A stretch of DNA of 26,264 nucleotides from Chara braunii. Its lineage: Eukaryota; Streptophyta; Charophyceae; Charales; Characeae. A model generated the notes under the pieces. The model was not told where the DNA came from. It ran no database searches and was given only the letters and a program-made list of their open reading frames with translations. Of this stretch, positions 18,421-26,218 are shown in pieces; position 1 is the stretch's first letter; the number at the start of each line of letters is the position of its first letter. Where the stretch lies: the NCBI GenBank assembly GCA_003427395.1, contig BFEA01000948.1:309308-335571 (forward strand), in the 5' to 3' direction. A program made the translations under genes and the position numbers.

Positions 18421-19039
18421 TGCGACAGAGACGATGGCGGCTACAGCCGAGTGTAACAGTGCCTGAAGCAGTGCAAAGGAGAAGGTCACACGGTGTTGGT
18501 AGATTTTCCTGCTGCAGCACAGGGCCAGAGGAATGATCGTCAACATAAAAGAGATTGCGGACAGTGTGGTGTGGCAAGAAAACAGCATCATTATGTAAGA
18601 AATCGGTAACATTGCTCATGGCATGGACCATGATGCCATTGTCCTACAACTCCCAATGGTCAGAGGTACATACAATGGCCACGTAATGGCCAGGTCCGTG
18701 CACAATGCAGGCAGAGATGTGGGATGGAGGATTAAACCACTCACCTGCTCGAGCATTGCATAGCTCAAGCTCGCGATCCCTCATTGCTACTTGTAGGGCT
18801 GCAATGGTAAGGCCTCTTTCCCTGGTATAATTACAATCCTTTGGCTGTAGGCGGGGGAGATCAGCATCAAGCTGAAGGACGATTGCAAGGAAGTATGATG
18901 GTGTATAAAACCGACGGTGGAGAAAGTGAAGACAGATATTAGCTGCAGTCAGACCGCAGAGATTGGTGAGGATCTCAGGCTGGTGTGCCGGATGCTGGCC
19001 AACAATTTGCAGATCACCCAGTTGGTGTTGCAATCCCAA
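18299..19039 (-). pseudogene. Decayed cysteine protease (Josephin-like) fused to RING-like finger
   Basis: 247 codons are open on the minus strand except for one TAG at 18644-18646. The first part reads ILTNLCGLTAANICLHFL (18932-18961 region) then FYTPSYFLAIVLQLDADL, matching the shape of the Josephin nucleophile region (LC..H..NN, F(S/T)P..L..IA..LD). Next come RGLTIAALQVAMRDRELELC, HISACIVHGPGHYVAIV (candidate catalytic His, 18671-18697) and DHWEL-stop-DNG, where W.L.DN fits the Asp/Asn box. Josephin enzymes are papain-fold deubiquitinases. The catalytic-site Gln before the Cys and the His three residues after it are not preserved, so an OTU-like or other papain-fold protease is possible. 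Past the stop the same frame continues to PCDLLLC and GCSRHRLCRSHYNDM (18416-18445), a first RING-like finger. Confidence 0.45.
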
Positions 19040-19861
19040 AATTGTGTTGAGTTGCTTGCTGGTCAGTCATTTGCAGATCACCCGTGTGGTCTGCGGGTGG
19101 TGGGGCACAAATTTGTGGTTCATCCAAATGATGCTGGTCAGCCATTTGCAGATCCCCCATGTAATCTACGCCTTGTGGGGTTAACTGCAATCCGGGCAGA
19201 TCATGTTCCAATCCCTCAACGTTTGAGGCTGGATCCTGAGAAGGGCTGTCCCTGGAATCGGGAGTGTACTTTGGGCAGGGACCACATGCAGTTGTACAGG
19301 TGAGTCATGCATATCTAAAGCTGAAGGGCATAAAACATGGTGCTGTGGCTGCCTGAAGGCAGCTGGACTGTCTACAGGAGGCATAGGAGCGGATATTGCT
19401 GTTTGGAACAAAGGAACTGCAACAACCTGTGGAGCAGGCACAGAGTGAATTGGGGCAGACAAAGAAACAGGTTGCTGATCCCCGGAGAAGTGACGATGTC
19501 GCACATGTCGTCGACGATACACAACAAGAGTAGTGGTGTTGCAAACAGAAGATGAACATGTTCCTGGCAACAAAGGTGGAACAATGGGAACAATGGAAAC
19601 CAGAGAGTCTGTTAGCACGCGAGACCGTGGAGGAGATGGGGGTGGCGAGAAGGAAGGCAGCCATCTGCGGCCAAGCACGGAAAGTGACGAAAGGGGGGTG
19701 GATAGGGCAAGATTTCGAAACGGATGTGTGTCGGAGAATCTCTGATGTTCTTTGTGCTGGAGATGCAGCAGAGGAAGCTGTAGCAGCAAAACGTAGAGTA
19801 CTAGGAATTCCAGCAGTAGAAACTGCAGTAGTGGAAGCCGCAGCAGTGGAAACCGCAGCAC
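19040..19861 (-). pseudogene. Possible Pro/Ser/Gln-rich upstream part of the protease-RING gene
   Basis: Upstream of the protease domain on the minus strand a 226-codon frame (19181-19861) is rich in Pro, Ser, Val and Leu, with PSFSPPPSPPRSRV and VVYRRRHVRHRHF and no domain I know. It then shifts to frames repeating GDLQMADQ / GDLQMTDQ / GDLQIVGQ (19014-19211 and just below), from a short tandem repeat containing ATTTGCAGATC.CCC. Continuity with the protease domain requires two frame shifts and is inferred only. The plus strand is also open here (from 19552), so the coding strand is unproven. Confidence 0.25.
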
Positions 19862-20184
19862 TGGAAACTGCAGCAGCAGAAACTAATGCAGCAGTGGAAA
19901 CGCCAGTAGCAGAAACTGCCGGAGTGAAAACCGGAGCTGTAGAAACTGCAGTGGTGGAAACTGCAGCAGTGGAAACCGCAGCAGAGGAAACCGCAGCAGA
20001 GGAAACTGCAGCAGTGGAAACAGCAGCAGAGGAAACCCCAGCAGTGAAAACCGCAGCAGTGGAAACTGCTGCACTGGAAATCGCAGCAGTGGAAACTGCA
20101 GTCGCAGTTTTTGACCAAGGAGGAGCGATGGGAAACTATCATGTGCGGTTCGGAGGGAGTGAAAACACAACTCCCGACCCCTGA
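19552..20184 (+). CDS. Hypothetical low-complexity frame with AVETA repeats
   Basis: A 210-codon plus-strand frame starts MNMFLATKVEQWEQW, continues through EEMGVARRKAAICGQARK and KGGWIGQDFETDVCRR, and then becomes about 19 copies of a five-residue A-V-E-T-A-like unit encoded by a 15-bp minisatellite, ending in FDQGGAMGNYHVRFGG. The non-repeat flanks look moderately protein-like. Because the 15-bp repeat opens all three frames on the opposite strand too (for example FPLLR, AVSTA), the open frame is weak evidence of a gene. No recognised family. Confidence 0.2.
   Translation: MNMFLATKVEQWEQWKPESLLARETVEEMGVARRKAAICGQARKVTKGGWIGQDFETDVCRRISDVLCAGDAAEEAVAAKRRVLGIPAVETAVVEAAAVETAALETAAAETNAAVETPVAETAGVKTGAVETAVVETAAVETAAEETAAEETAAVETAAEETPAVKTAAVETAALEIAAVETAVAVFDQGGAMGNYHVRFGGSENTTPDP
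19813..20102. repeat. 15-bp minisatellite, about 19 units
   Basis: The unit is close to GCAGTGGAAACCGCA, with C/T alternation in ACC/ACT and G/A or T/A changes at other sites. The 15-bp phase is kept over about 290 bp. Confidence 0.9.
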
Positions 20185-20639
20185 GTACCTTCTCAGGCAA
20201 TCTAGTGCAGCGTGGATTCTCAAGTCTCGGGCTTGCTATTGACATCAAGCACGAATTCAGCCGTGGCTTACTGACCACGTATACGCCCGCCACTAGAAAA
20301 AAACATTCAATATGTTCTACAAACTAGAATGAAGAAAAACAATCAAACAAAGTTGCTTCGCCTAATGACTTACTTTATATTTTTCCAGTTGTGCTTTTAG
20401 GTACTATTGCCTGTACAATAGAATTAGCTGTTCTCAATCCTTCAATGATCGGTGAACCTGCAAACCCATTCGCCACTCCCCTTGAAAGTCTCCTTGAGTG
20501 GTATTTTTTTCGTGTATTCCAGATTTTATATACAGTACCAAATAACGTTAAACGGTTAAAGTTAATATTCTTGTTTTCATTGCAACAGCACTTTTTATTA
20601 TTATCCCAACTCAGCAAACGCAGTACAGCCCCCAACTCT
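20185..20639. other. No gene recognised
   Basis: A/T-rich sequence after the minisatellite. A 92-codon plus-strand frame (20391-20669) reads [20 protein letters not shown], balanced in composition but without a known motif. Not strong enough to call. Confidence 0.3.
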
Positions 20640-21105
20640 GGAAAAAAAATATGTTATGCAGAAAAATAAACTGAACAACTTTTGCCTTGTGGTTATATCC
20701 AAAAACTTTACTGAATTTGAAATTAAAAAATACATAATTTTCATAGTTCTTCTTAGAAAAAAAAAAAAAAAACAGCTTTTGCCGCAGGAAAATTAGTTTC
20801 TGAATTTTTAAAATTCAAAGACGAAGTCAAAAAAAGAAACACAATTGCGCAACGTAGATCTCGAAAAGATCTACAACATCATGTTTTTTGTTTTGTTTTG
20901 GATTTTTTTTTCAAGTCTCAAAAAATTCCTGAAAGTCGCGGCTGCATCATGTTTTTTGTTTTTTTTTTTGGATAATTTTTTGAAGTCTCAAAAAATTCCT
21001 GAAAGTCGCGGCTGCACCCAACCACGGCCGGAGCCGCGGCGGCCGTGTTCACCGCCATCCGCCGAGTTTGACCCAGCGGCGGCAGCCGCGGGTGATACAT
21101 AGATA
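20640..21105. mobile_element. AT-core / GC-block element, copy 1
   Basis: Starts within a conserved core: AATATGTTATGCAGAAAAATAAACTGAACAACTTTTGCCT. It includes an 8-bp hairpin GTAGATCT-CGAAA-AGATCTAC (20854-20874) and a 68/70-bp duplication, then a GC-rich block (CGGCCGGAGCCGCGGCGGCCG...) ending CCGCGGGTGATACATAGAT. The same terminal sequence ends copy 2. No coding capacity, so it is a non-autonomous, MITE-like element at most. Terminal inverted repeats and a target duplication were not established. Confidence 0.5.
20877..21014. repeat. 68-70-bp tandem duplication within copy 1
   Basis: CATCATGTTTTTTG begins at 20877 and 20945. Both copies end AAGTCTCAAAAAATTCCTG and AAAGTCGCGGCTG. Confidence 0.95.
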
Positions 21106-21227
21106 AGAAGAAGATGTACACCAGCAAAGACCAATGAGAATTCCCTACTTCTTCACCAACCACTCTAAGAAGAAGATGTACACCAGCAAAGACCAATGAG
21201 AATTCCCTACTTCTTCACCAACCACTC
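21104..21227. repeat. Perfect 62-bp tandem duplication
   Basis: TAAGAAGAAGATGTACACC starts at 21104 and again at 21166, and the two 62-bp copies are identical. It lies between element copies 1 and 2. Confidence 0.97.
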
Positions 21228-21249
21228 TCCTCCTCCTTATCTCCTCCTA

Positions 21250-21783
21250 TGAATCCCCCACGGTCGCGGTCGCCGCGGGCAAGACCGCGGACCGCGGTCT
21301 CGGCCGCAAGGCCGCAGTCACGACCGCGGTCCGCGGTCATGAAAAAAAGAAAAAGAAAAGAAAAAAAAAGGAATCTGAAAAATCTGAAAAAAATTATATG
21401 TTATGCCCAAAAATAAACTGAACAACTTTTGCCTTAGGGTCATATCAAAATTCGTTACCAAATTTGCGATAAAAATCAAACAAAATCCTTTATTTTTCTT
21501 ACTAAAAGAATAAATTGAAGAACTTTTGCCTGAGGGATTTCTGTTTTTCATTTTTTTTTAAATCGAAAAAGAAGTCAAAAAATAAAACTAAAAAGATACG
21601 GTTGTAGAGCGCACAAAACCCTACAACCCCATATTTTTAGTTTATTTTTTGGCCTATTATCCCAGGATTTAAAAATGTTGGGGTTTTCCGACCGCACTTG
21701 GTCGTGGGCGCCGCCCGCTGCGGTCCGGATGCCGACCGCGTGCGGTCAATGGCCCGCGGTCACGACCGCGGGTGATACATAGA
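21250..21783. mobile_element. AT-core / GC-block element, copy 2
   Basis: A left GC block (21258-21340) is built from GACCGCGGTC palindromes, followed by A-rich sequence, the conserved core ATGTTATGCCCAAAAATAAACTG (near 21400) and ACTTTTGCCTTAGGGTCATATC, a second diverged ACTTTTGCCTGAGG (21512 region), GTTGTAG..CCTACAAC, and a right GC block (21687-21772) with CGCGGTCACGACCGCGG ending GGTGATACATAGAT. This copy shows both GC borders around the AT core. Confidence 0.55.
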
Positions 21784-21829
21784 TCTCCTCCCCTCTTATT
21801 CAAACAAGAAATAATAATAATCATGTTGA

Positions 21830-22118
21830 ATGGTTGAACAAGAATCAATGTCCGAGTCCCTCGTCTACAGCAGGTATCACATGAGGTCCACCATAGCCAT
21901 GCCCACCCTTCTTCCTCCTCCTTCCACGGCCGAGGCTATGGCGGACTGCCAGGGCACTGCCCTGCTGTGGAAAGGACAACACAAAGCAGCTATGGCTGCT
22001 CTAGCTCGGGCCCTCATGCCTGACTCTGCCTTGAAGCCTCTTGGTGTAGCTCTACCCCAGCGGGACCTTCAAGATGCAGCGTCCACCAAGGTGATGATGA
22101 TGGCATCTACCGTAGCCA
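21830..22118 (+). CDS. Candidate exon, unidentified
   Basis: This plus-strand frame includes MPTLLPPPSTAEAMADCQG, ALLWKGQHKAAMAALARAL and VALPQRDLQDAASTKVMMM, and ends at a textbook splice donor, GCCAG|GTAAGT (22119/22120). Composition is protein-like and not driven by repeats. The start is uncertain: MVEQESMSE at 21830 or a later Met. No known domain is visible. It could be a first exon, or an exonised part of a dispersed repeat, since the same donor sequence recurs elsewhere on this strand. Confidence 0.3.
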
Positions 22119-22119
22119 G

Positions 22120-22540
22120 GTAAGTACCTTTAGCGCTCCTCCTTCCTAGTCCTGGTCTTCTTCCTCCTCCTGTCCTTGCTCCTCCCCAGCAGCGCTGCTA
22201 TGATGCTAGTGCTGCTCCAGCCAGCGCTCCAACCAGTGTGTCGCCAAACTTGCACACCGACAATGAGGAGGAGCACTTTGCTCCTCTTGGCGGCCTGCTT
22301 GCCTCTTGGCAAGTAACTTCCTAGGCCGCGCGGCCTCCAAGCAACCGGAAACATCATTGCAGACTCTGATATTGCCCGTACAGCCCCAAGACTCAGACTG
22401 GTTGGACTGGTACCCGCCTAGACGTAGCCTACAACTACTGGGCCTCTAAAAATGCCAACTTTTCTCTTCTTCTGCTCGTCCTCGAGTACCCGGCACAACT
22501 ACCTCTACCTGGTGTGGTAACGGCTTACCTGGTACTTGAG
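22120..22540. other. No gene recognised; probable intronic or repeat sequence
   Basis: Follows the donor at 22119. Pyrimidine-rich with CAGCGCTGCT-type motifs that resemble the dispersed repeat at 13.9 and 25.0 kb. No feature can be supported. Confidence 0.3.
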
Positions 22541-22655
22541 TGTTTTTCCGCTGCTTCAAGTGTCGCGGGCCTCTTTCCCCGCCTTGAGTGTTTTCCCCAG
22601 TGTTTTTCCACTGCTCCAAGTGTCGCAGGCCTCTTTCCCCGCCAGTGTTTTCCCC
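22541..22655. repeat. 60-bp tandem duplication
   Basis: TGTTTTTCC(G/A)CTGCT.CAAGTGTCGC starts at 22541 and 22601. Both continue GGCCTCTTTCCCCGCC and a shorter AGTGTTTTCCCCA motif follows each. Confidence 0.9.
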
Positions 22656-22689
22656 ACTGCAACCCTCCACGTCACGGCCACAGGTAAGT

Positions 22690-23518
22690 ACCAGCCCTTC
22701 GGGCCTTCTGAATGAACAAGTGCCCTTGCGGGTCACACACACACACTCAAACCGACAAGCACTCAGACAGGCATGCAGACCAGCAAGCATGCACACACAC
22801 AGACTTAGAAAACTCAGCGAGGCATACATTCCACGAGCAAAACCCAGGAATCAGCTGTGTGTCTCAGTCCGTCTTTGGTAGGTCATTACACCTGGACCTG
22901 TCAGCTGTGCAACTTGGCCTATCAATTCCGTCCTTTCAGCGGGAGCATCATTCTACCTCCTGGACCCATACCTAAACCTTATCCTAACTAAATACAGACC
23001 AGTACCCTGCTACGGGACCTCTGGGCGCACCCAATTTACTGGAACACCCCTACTGGGTTCCTGACAAATTCTACCTCTACCCGTCTGATCTAATTTCCTG
23101 CAGTCCATCCGATGTCCAAATTGCAGTCCTGCCCCTATCACAACTTCGTTTCACTCTACCCCTCCTGGGACACAAACACAGCATGAGAACAGGGTTAGCA
23201 TTCATACACAGACTTCGGCTCAGATCTTGAATAGCCAAGAACTTGGGCATGCATACATTATAAGATGGGTACACGACTCATGAAACACAGGAAAACAGAC
23301 TTAAACTCGCAAATCTAAGAAACAGGAGGGCAGAAATATTCTGAGGAAAATGCACGTTTCTCAGACTCACAACTGTGTGTGTCATGACAATGGCATTGTT
23401 TGTCTTGGTAACAAATGAATCTTCCCTTCCACCAGTTCTGTGACAGTGGAAAGTAAATCCAACATCACCTTCACCATCACTCTCCCCTTCTCCTCCGAGA
23501 ATACTCACCACGGGGAAG
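22690..23518. other. No exon assigned; likely intron on the minus strand near 23.5 kb
   Basis: Contains CA-rich fragments near 22733-22802. On the minus strand the part just below 23518 begins GTGAGTATT and would be intron downstream of the acidic exon; further acceptor-like TTTCCTCAG (near 23355) and CACTGTCACAG (near 23440) occur, but the frames after them are short. Confidence 0.3.
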
Positions 23519-23801
23519 AACGGCACTGTCATTCCCACTGCTGTCGCTACTGGACGCAGATTCTTCCGTCTCAGATTCCTCAGATTCCTCAGATTCCTCC
23601 TCAGTCTGGCTATCAATGGTATGAGTCCACGTCCGTGCTTGGTACTTCCGTCGCCGAAAGCTTTGAAAAGCGAATTCGCATTCTTTATACTTCACTGCTG
23701 TTTTTTTCTGACTGCTAATAGTGTGAGTGCGAATCTGACCAGATTTTCCAGCAGCACAATCAACACAGCTGCCTGCCATCTTTTTCATCGACTTTGAGTG
23801 C
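23519..23801 (-). CDS. Candidate exon with CxxC and acidic Ser/Glu tract
   Basis: The minus strand has acceptor CTTATGCAG before 23801 and donor CCCCGTG|GTGAGTA after 23519, bounding a fully open 283-nt segment. It encodes HSKSMKKMAGSCVDCAAGKS, a basic central part (QSFRRRKYQARTWTHTIDS) and a Ser/Glu run (EEESEESEESETEESASSSD). THTI occurs twice (RTHTISS, WTHTIDS), flanking a conserved-looking spacing of about 35 residues. Basic and acidic low-complexity stretches like these are common in nuclear proteins, but I recognise no family. The splice sites and clean frame make it one of the more believable exons here. Confidence 0.4.
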
Positions 23802-23824
23802 CTGCATAAGACAACAAGATATAT

Positions 23825-23852
23825 CAGAGAGAGAGACAGAGAGAGAGCGAGG
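23825..23852. repeat. Short GA-rich microsatellite
   Basis: GAGAGAGAGACAGAGAGAGAGCGAG, an interrupted GA run. Confidence 0.85.
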
Positions 23853-23939
23853 TTTTGTTCATCTCTGGATTGTCCATAAAGATGGTCAAATACCAGGACA
23901 GCAACAGTGTGAATAAGCCCTAAATATATTTATTGAGAT

Positions 23940-24430
23940 ATACCTATCGACTAAAAGGGCGCACTTTGCAAAACAAACAAAGAAACTAGCAGACACCATG
24001 AAGCACACGGCAACCAACCGTTTGCCCTTTCATGTGAGATTCTTTCTTTCTTTCCTTATTCTGCCTCTTTTGTTTTTTCGTCACGTTTTCTCTTTTTTTC
24101 TCGTCTTCTAGCTCCCCCTTTACTGTGACTTTCACCTACAAGGCTCGCCCCATTGATATAGTTGAGCATGAGCTGCCAACATCCCCATGTACCATCACTC
24201 ACAACCCACTAGCACACTGCGGAAAAGAGGGAGAGTAAACGGCGAGGGAATAAAGGCAGAGGAAAGATGGAAGGGAGGCAAAGCAAAGGAAGACATGATG
24301 AGCGCATAGGGAAAGGATAAGAGCATAGCGAAGGATACGAGAAGACTTGGAAGTCAGCCTGTCCTTGTTGACAGAGAGGAGAGGACATGAACGGTAGAGG
24401 TGAGGGCACAAAAGGCCTACTATCACCCCC
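23940..24430 (-). pseudogene. RING-repeat copy C, 3' part only
   Basis: GGGCGCACTTTGCAAAACAAAC at the low-coordinate end matches the 3' end of copy A (17150 region). In the same order as copies A and B follow CTAGCTCCCCCTTTACTGTGACT, TACAAGGCTCGCC, TTGAGCATGAGCTGCC..CATCCCCATGT, AGAGGGAGAGTAAA and GTCCTTG.TGACAGAGAG. The last segment is the region that codes for CALCRQGQ in copy B; here it reads SCPLLSVNKD with an indel. The finger core and everything upstream are missing. Confidence 0.55.
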
Positions 24431-24469
24431 GAATAGAACGTATGGCTGGGCTACGTACCGGGCAAGTCC

Positions 24470-24720
24470 AGGTCATCTTGGCTGCCCAGGCAGCCAGGCC
24501 AGGCAAGGGCCTTGGAAGGTCCCTGCCAAAAAAGCAAGAAAAGAATCCAAAAAATGACAAAATCTGAAAAAAACTGTGTTATGCAGAAAAAGTCTAAAAA
24601 GAAAAAAAAAAAACGACTTTGGCCTCAGGGTCTAAACGAAATTCCTTCCCAATTTTTTCTGTTTTGTTTTTTTTAGGCTTGGCTCGGCAAGCAGGCCTGG
24701 GCCATTCTGGTAGCCTAGAC
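24470..24720. mobile_element. AT-core / GC-block element, copy 3 (short)
   Basis: A GC block with a palindrome TGGCTGCC-CA-GGCAGCCA (24479-24496) and AGGCCAGGCAAGGGCC is followed by A-rich sequence, AAAAAACTGTGTTATGCAGAAAAAG and GACTTTGGCCTCAGGGTCTAAACGAAATTCC, then a T-rich stretch and a second GC block (GGCTTGGCTCGGCAAGCAGGCCTGG). The core matches copies 1 and 2, but the GC blocks have a different sequence. Confidence 0.5.
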
Positions 24721-24990
24721 GTATGGTCACTTTACCTGAACTTGGGGCATTTTTCAGTATAGGTATAGTAATAATGACCGTACTGCAAGGAAAATGAGCA
24801 ATAACGAAATGACAGAATTCCAGATTGCAAATCACATTGAAAGCCAGAAAGTTGAATGCTGCCCAGAAAACAGAATTGCACTTATGTTACACCGAAGGAG
24901 GAGCAAAGCATCGAACTCAATTGTCAATGAAAGCATATACTCACCACCACCAACACTGCAATAGTAGTTCTTCCTCCTACTGGCGCTCAG
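24721..24990. other. No gene recognised
   Basis: Mixed sequence between the AT-core element and the dispersed repeat. No coding or RNA feature can be supported. Confidence 0.35.
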
Positions 24991-25660
24991 CACTGAGACT
25001 ACTATTCTACAGCTACTTTATCCCAAACTAAGTATTGACCAGGTACGTGCTCTAACATCCTCCTCCTCTCTCTCTCTCTCGTCTCCCTCGTCTTCTTCAC
25101 CCACGTCTCCAGTCACACGAAGAACACCACCCCCTCCACTAGCTACAACCAAGCCCAAGCCCGGCTATGGGGGCTGGCCTATGGCGCTGCCTTGATGCAG
25201 CGCCCTGCTTCACACTCGACCGTCGCGATTGCACACCTAGTGCTAGCATTCAGGCACGAGCACACGCTCCAGCAGCACTGCTGCTTGCAGTAGCAAGTGC
25301 CTGAATGCCTTGTGTGTAGCCCGGCCCTTTCCTAAATGGAAAATGTCGGGCTCGCTGCCTGCCGCCTGCCTCGTGGGACCGCGTTTCCAGTAGCTCCACT
25401 CTCGCCCAAAGTGTCTGCACCCAGGCCCGCCTAACCCAACCTCCCAGGCGCAAACATGCGGTGTTCCCTGTTTTCACCACGTTGCTGGAAGAGCCTCAAA
25501 GGCTCACAAATATTTCACATTCTCAACAGCAAGGCGGATGTAATCAATTGGCGCGTGGCAACTGTGTGGCGCCCACCAAGATTTGCAAAAATTGATGAAT
25601 TCAGGGCTCATTGGGATTCAGAGGCCCGCCTTCACTTCGGGTGCGCACGGGTCTGTTGAT
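24990..25660. repeat. Dispersed repeat, copy 2 (partner at 13.9-14.6 kb)
   Basis: Collinear blocks match 13.85-14.61 kb: CACGAAGAACACCA, CCTTTCCTAAATGGAAAATG, TGCACCCAGGCCCG, AAAATTGATGAATT(C) compared with AAATGTTGAAAATA, and GAGGCCCGCCTTCACTTCGG. It carries a private nested inverted repeat at 25246-25308. No gene is supported; a 67-codon frame near 25456-25659 lies inside the repeat. Confidence 0.6.
25246..25308. other. Nested inverted repeat, 12-bp arms
   Basis: GCATTCAGGCAC (25246-25257) and GTGCCTGAATGC (25297-25308) are exact reverse complements. Between them AGCAGCA-C-TGCTGCT (25271-25285) forms an inner palindrome. The whole could fold into a 63-nt stem-loop. Confidence 0.85.
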
Positions 25661-25689
25661 GGGGCCTTATGCAGGTATGCCAAGGGTTA

Positions 25690-26015
25690 AAATCCTCGCA
25701 GTACGCTCTATTCAAGTGAAGACTTGGCTGAGTATTCTTAGCAGAACAGCTGCCACGGCAGCTAGCATTAAGCATGCCCACCAAACACTCGCAACAAATG
25801 GCAAGTCAGCTGAGGGCTGACAGGAAAGAAGAGACATTCATTCATCATACTGTCCTGGCCTCAAAATGCACTTATGATGCCCACATGTGCAGGGGCAACG
25901 CAGTCAGCAAAGGAGGGGCACCCCTCTGCACACACGGATGCAGAAACCCTTGCATTGCAGCGACTGTTGCAGAGACAATGACATGTCTACAGCCAAGTAT
26001 AACAATCTTGGACAG
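25690..26015 (-). pseudogene. RING-repeat copy D, partial
   Basis: On the minus strand GGCTGTAGACATGTCATTG..CTGC matches the first-finger coding region of copy B, and one frame reads CNSRCNARVSAS then VCAEGCPSFADC, which parallels CVEGCPPVPDC in copy B. Lower down, TTGCCATTTGTTGCGAGTGTTTGGTGGGCATGCTTAATGC aligns with the second-finger core, but CNGH is destroyed and a stop follows. AAGACTTGGCTGAGTATTCT marks its end. There is no protease part in the remaining window beyond 26015. Confidence 0.5.
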
Positions 26016-26041
26016 CGGCAGATAAGTGATCCCGACATGGT

Positions 26042-26130
26042 TGCATCCCTGCCGACCGCCGACCCCGACCGCCGACCGTATTGCAGCTGACCAGTAGGGC
26101 CGACCCGTCGGCGGTCTGCTGACCAGTCAG
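26042..26130. repeat. GC-rich (GACCGCC)-type palindromic block
   Basis: GCCGACCGCCGACCCCGACCGCCGACCG is followed by GCCGACCCGTCGGCGGTC and CTGACCAGT motifs. It resembles the GC blocks of the AT-core elements, but no AT core is present here. Confidence 0.6.
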
Positions 26131-26218
26131 AAAACAACCATCCACTATTTCTTTTTCAGATCTGAGTTGGAAGCTGTACTGCGCTTGCTGAGTACAGCCC
26201 AAAATGCTGAGAAATTTT

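Noticed and set aside
19181-20293. Leu/Phe- or Cys/His-repeat proteins on the minus strand (FPLLR, FHCCGF)
   Set aside because: They are alternate-frame readings of the 15-bp minisatellite; a His/Cys pattern every five residues follows from the repeat, not from zinc-finger selection.
20853-20875. Intrinsic terminator from the GTAGATCT hairpin
   Set aside because: This is eukaryotic repeat DNA within a T-rich element; there is no gene immediately upstream for it to terminate.
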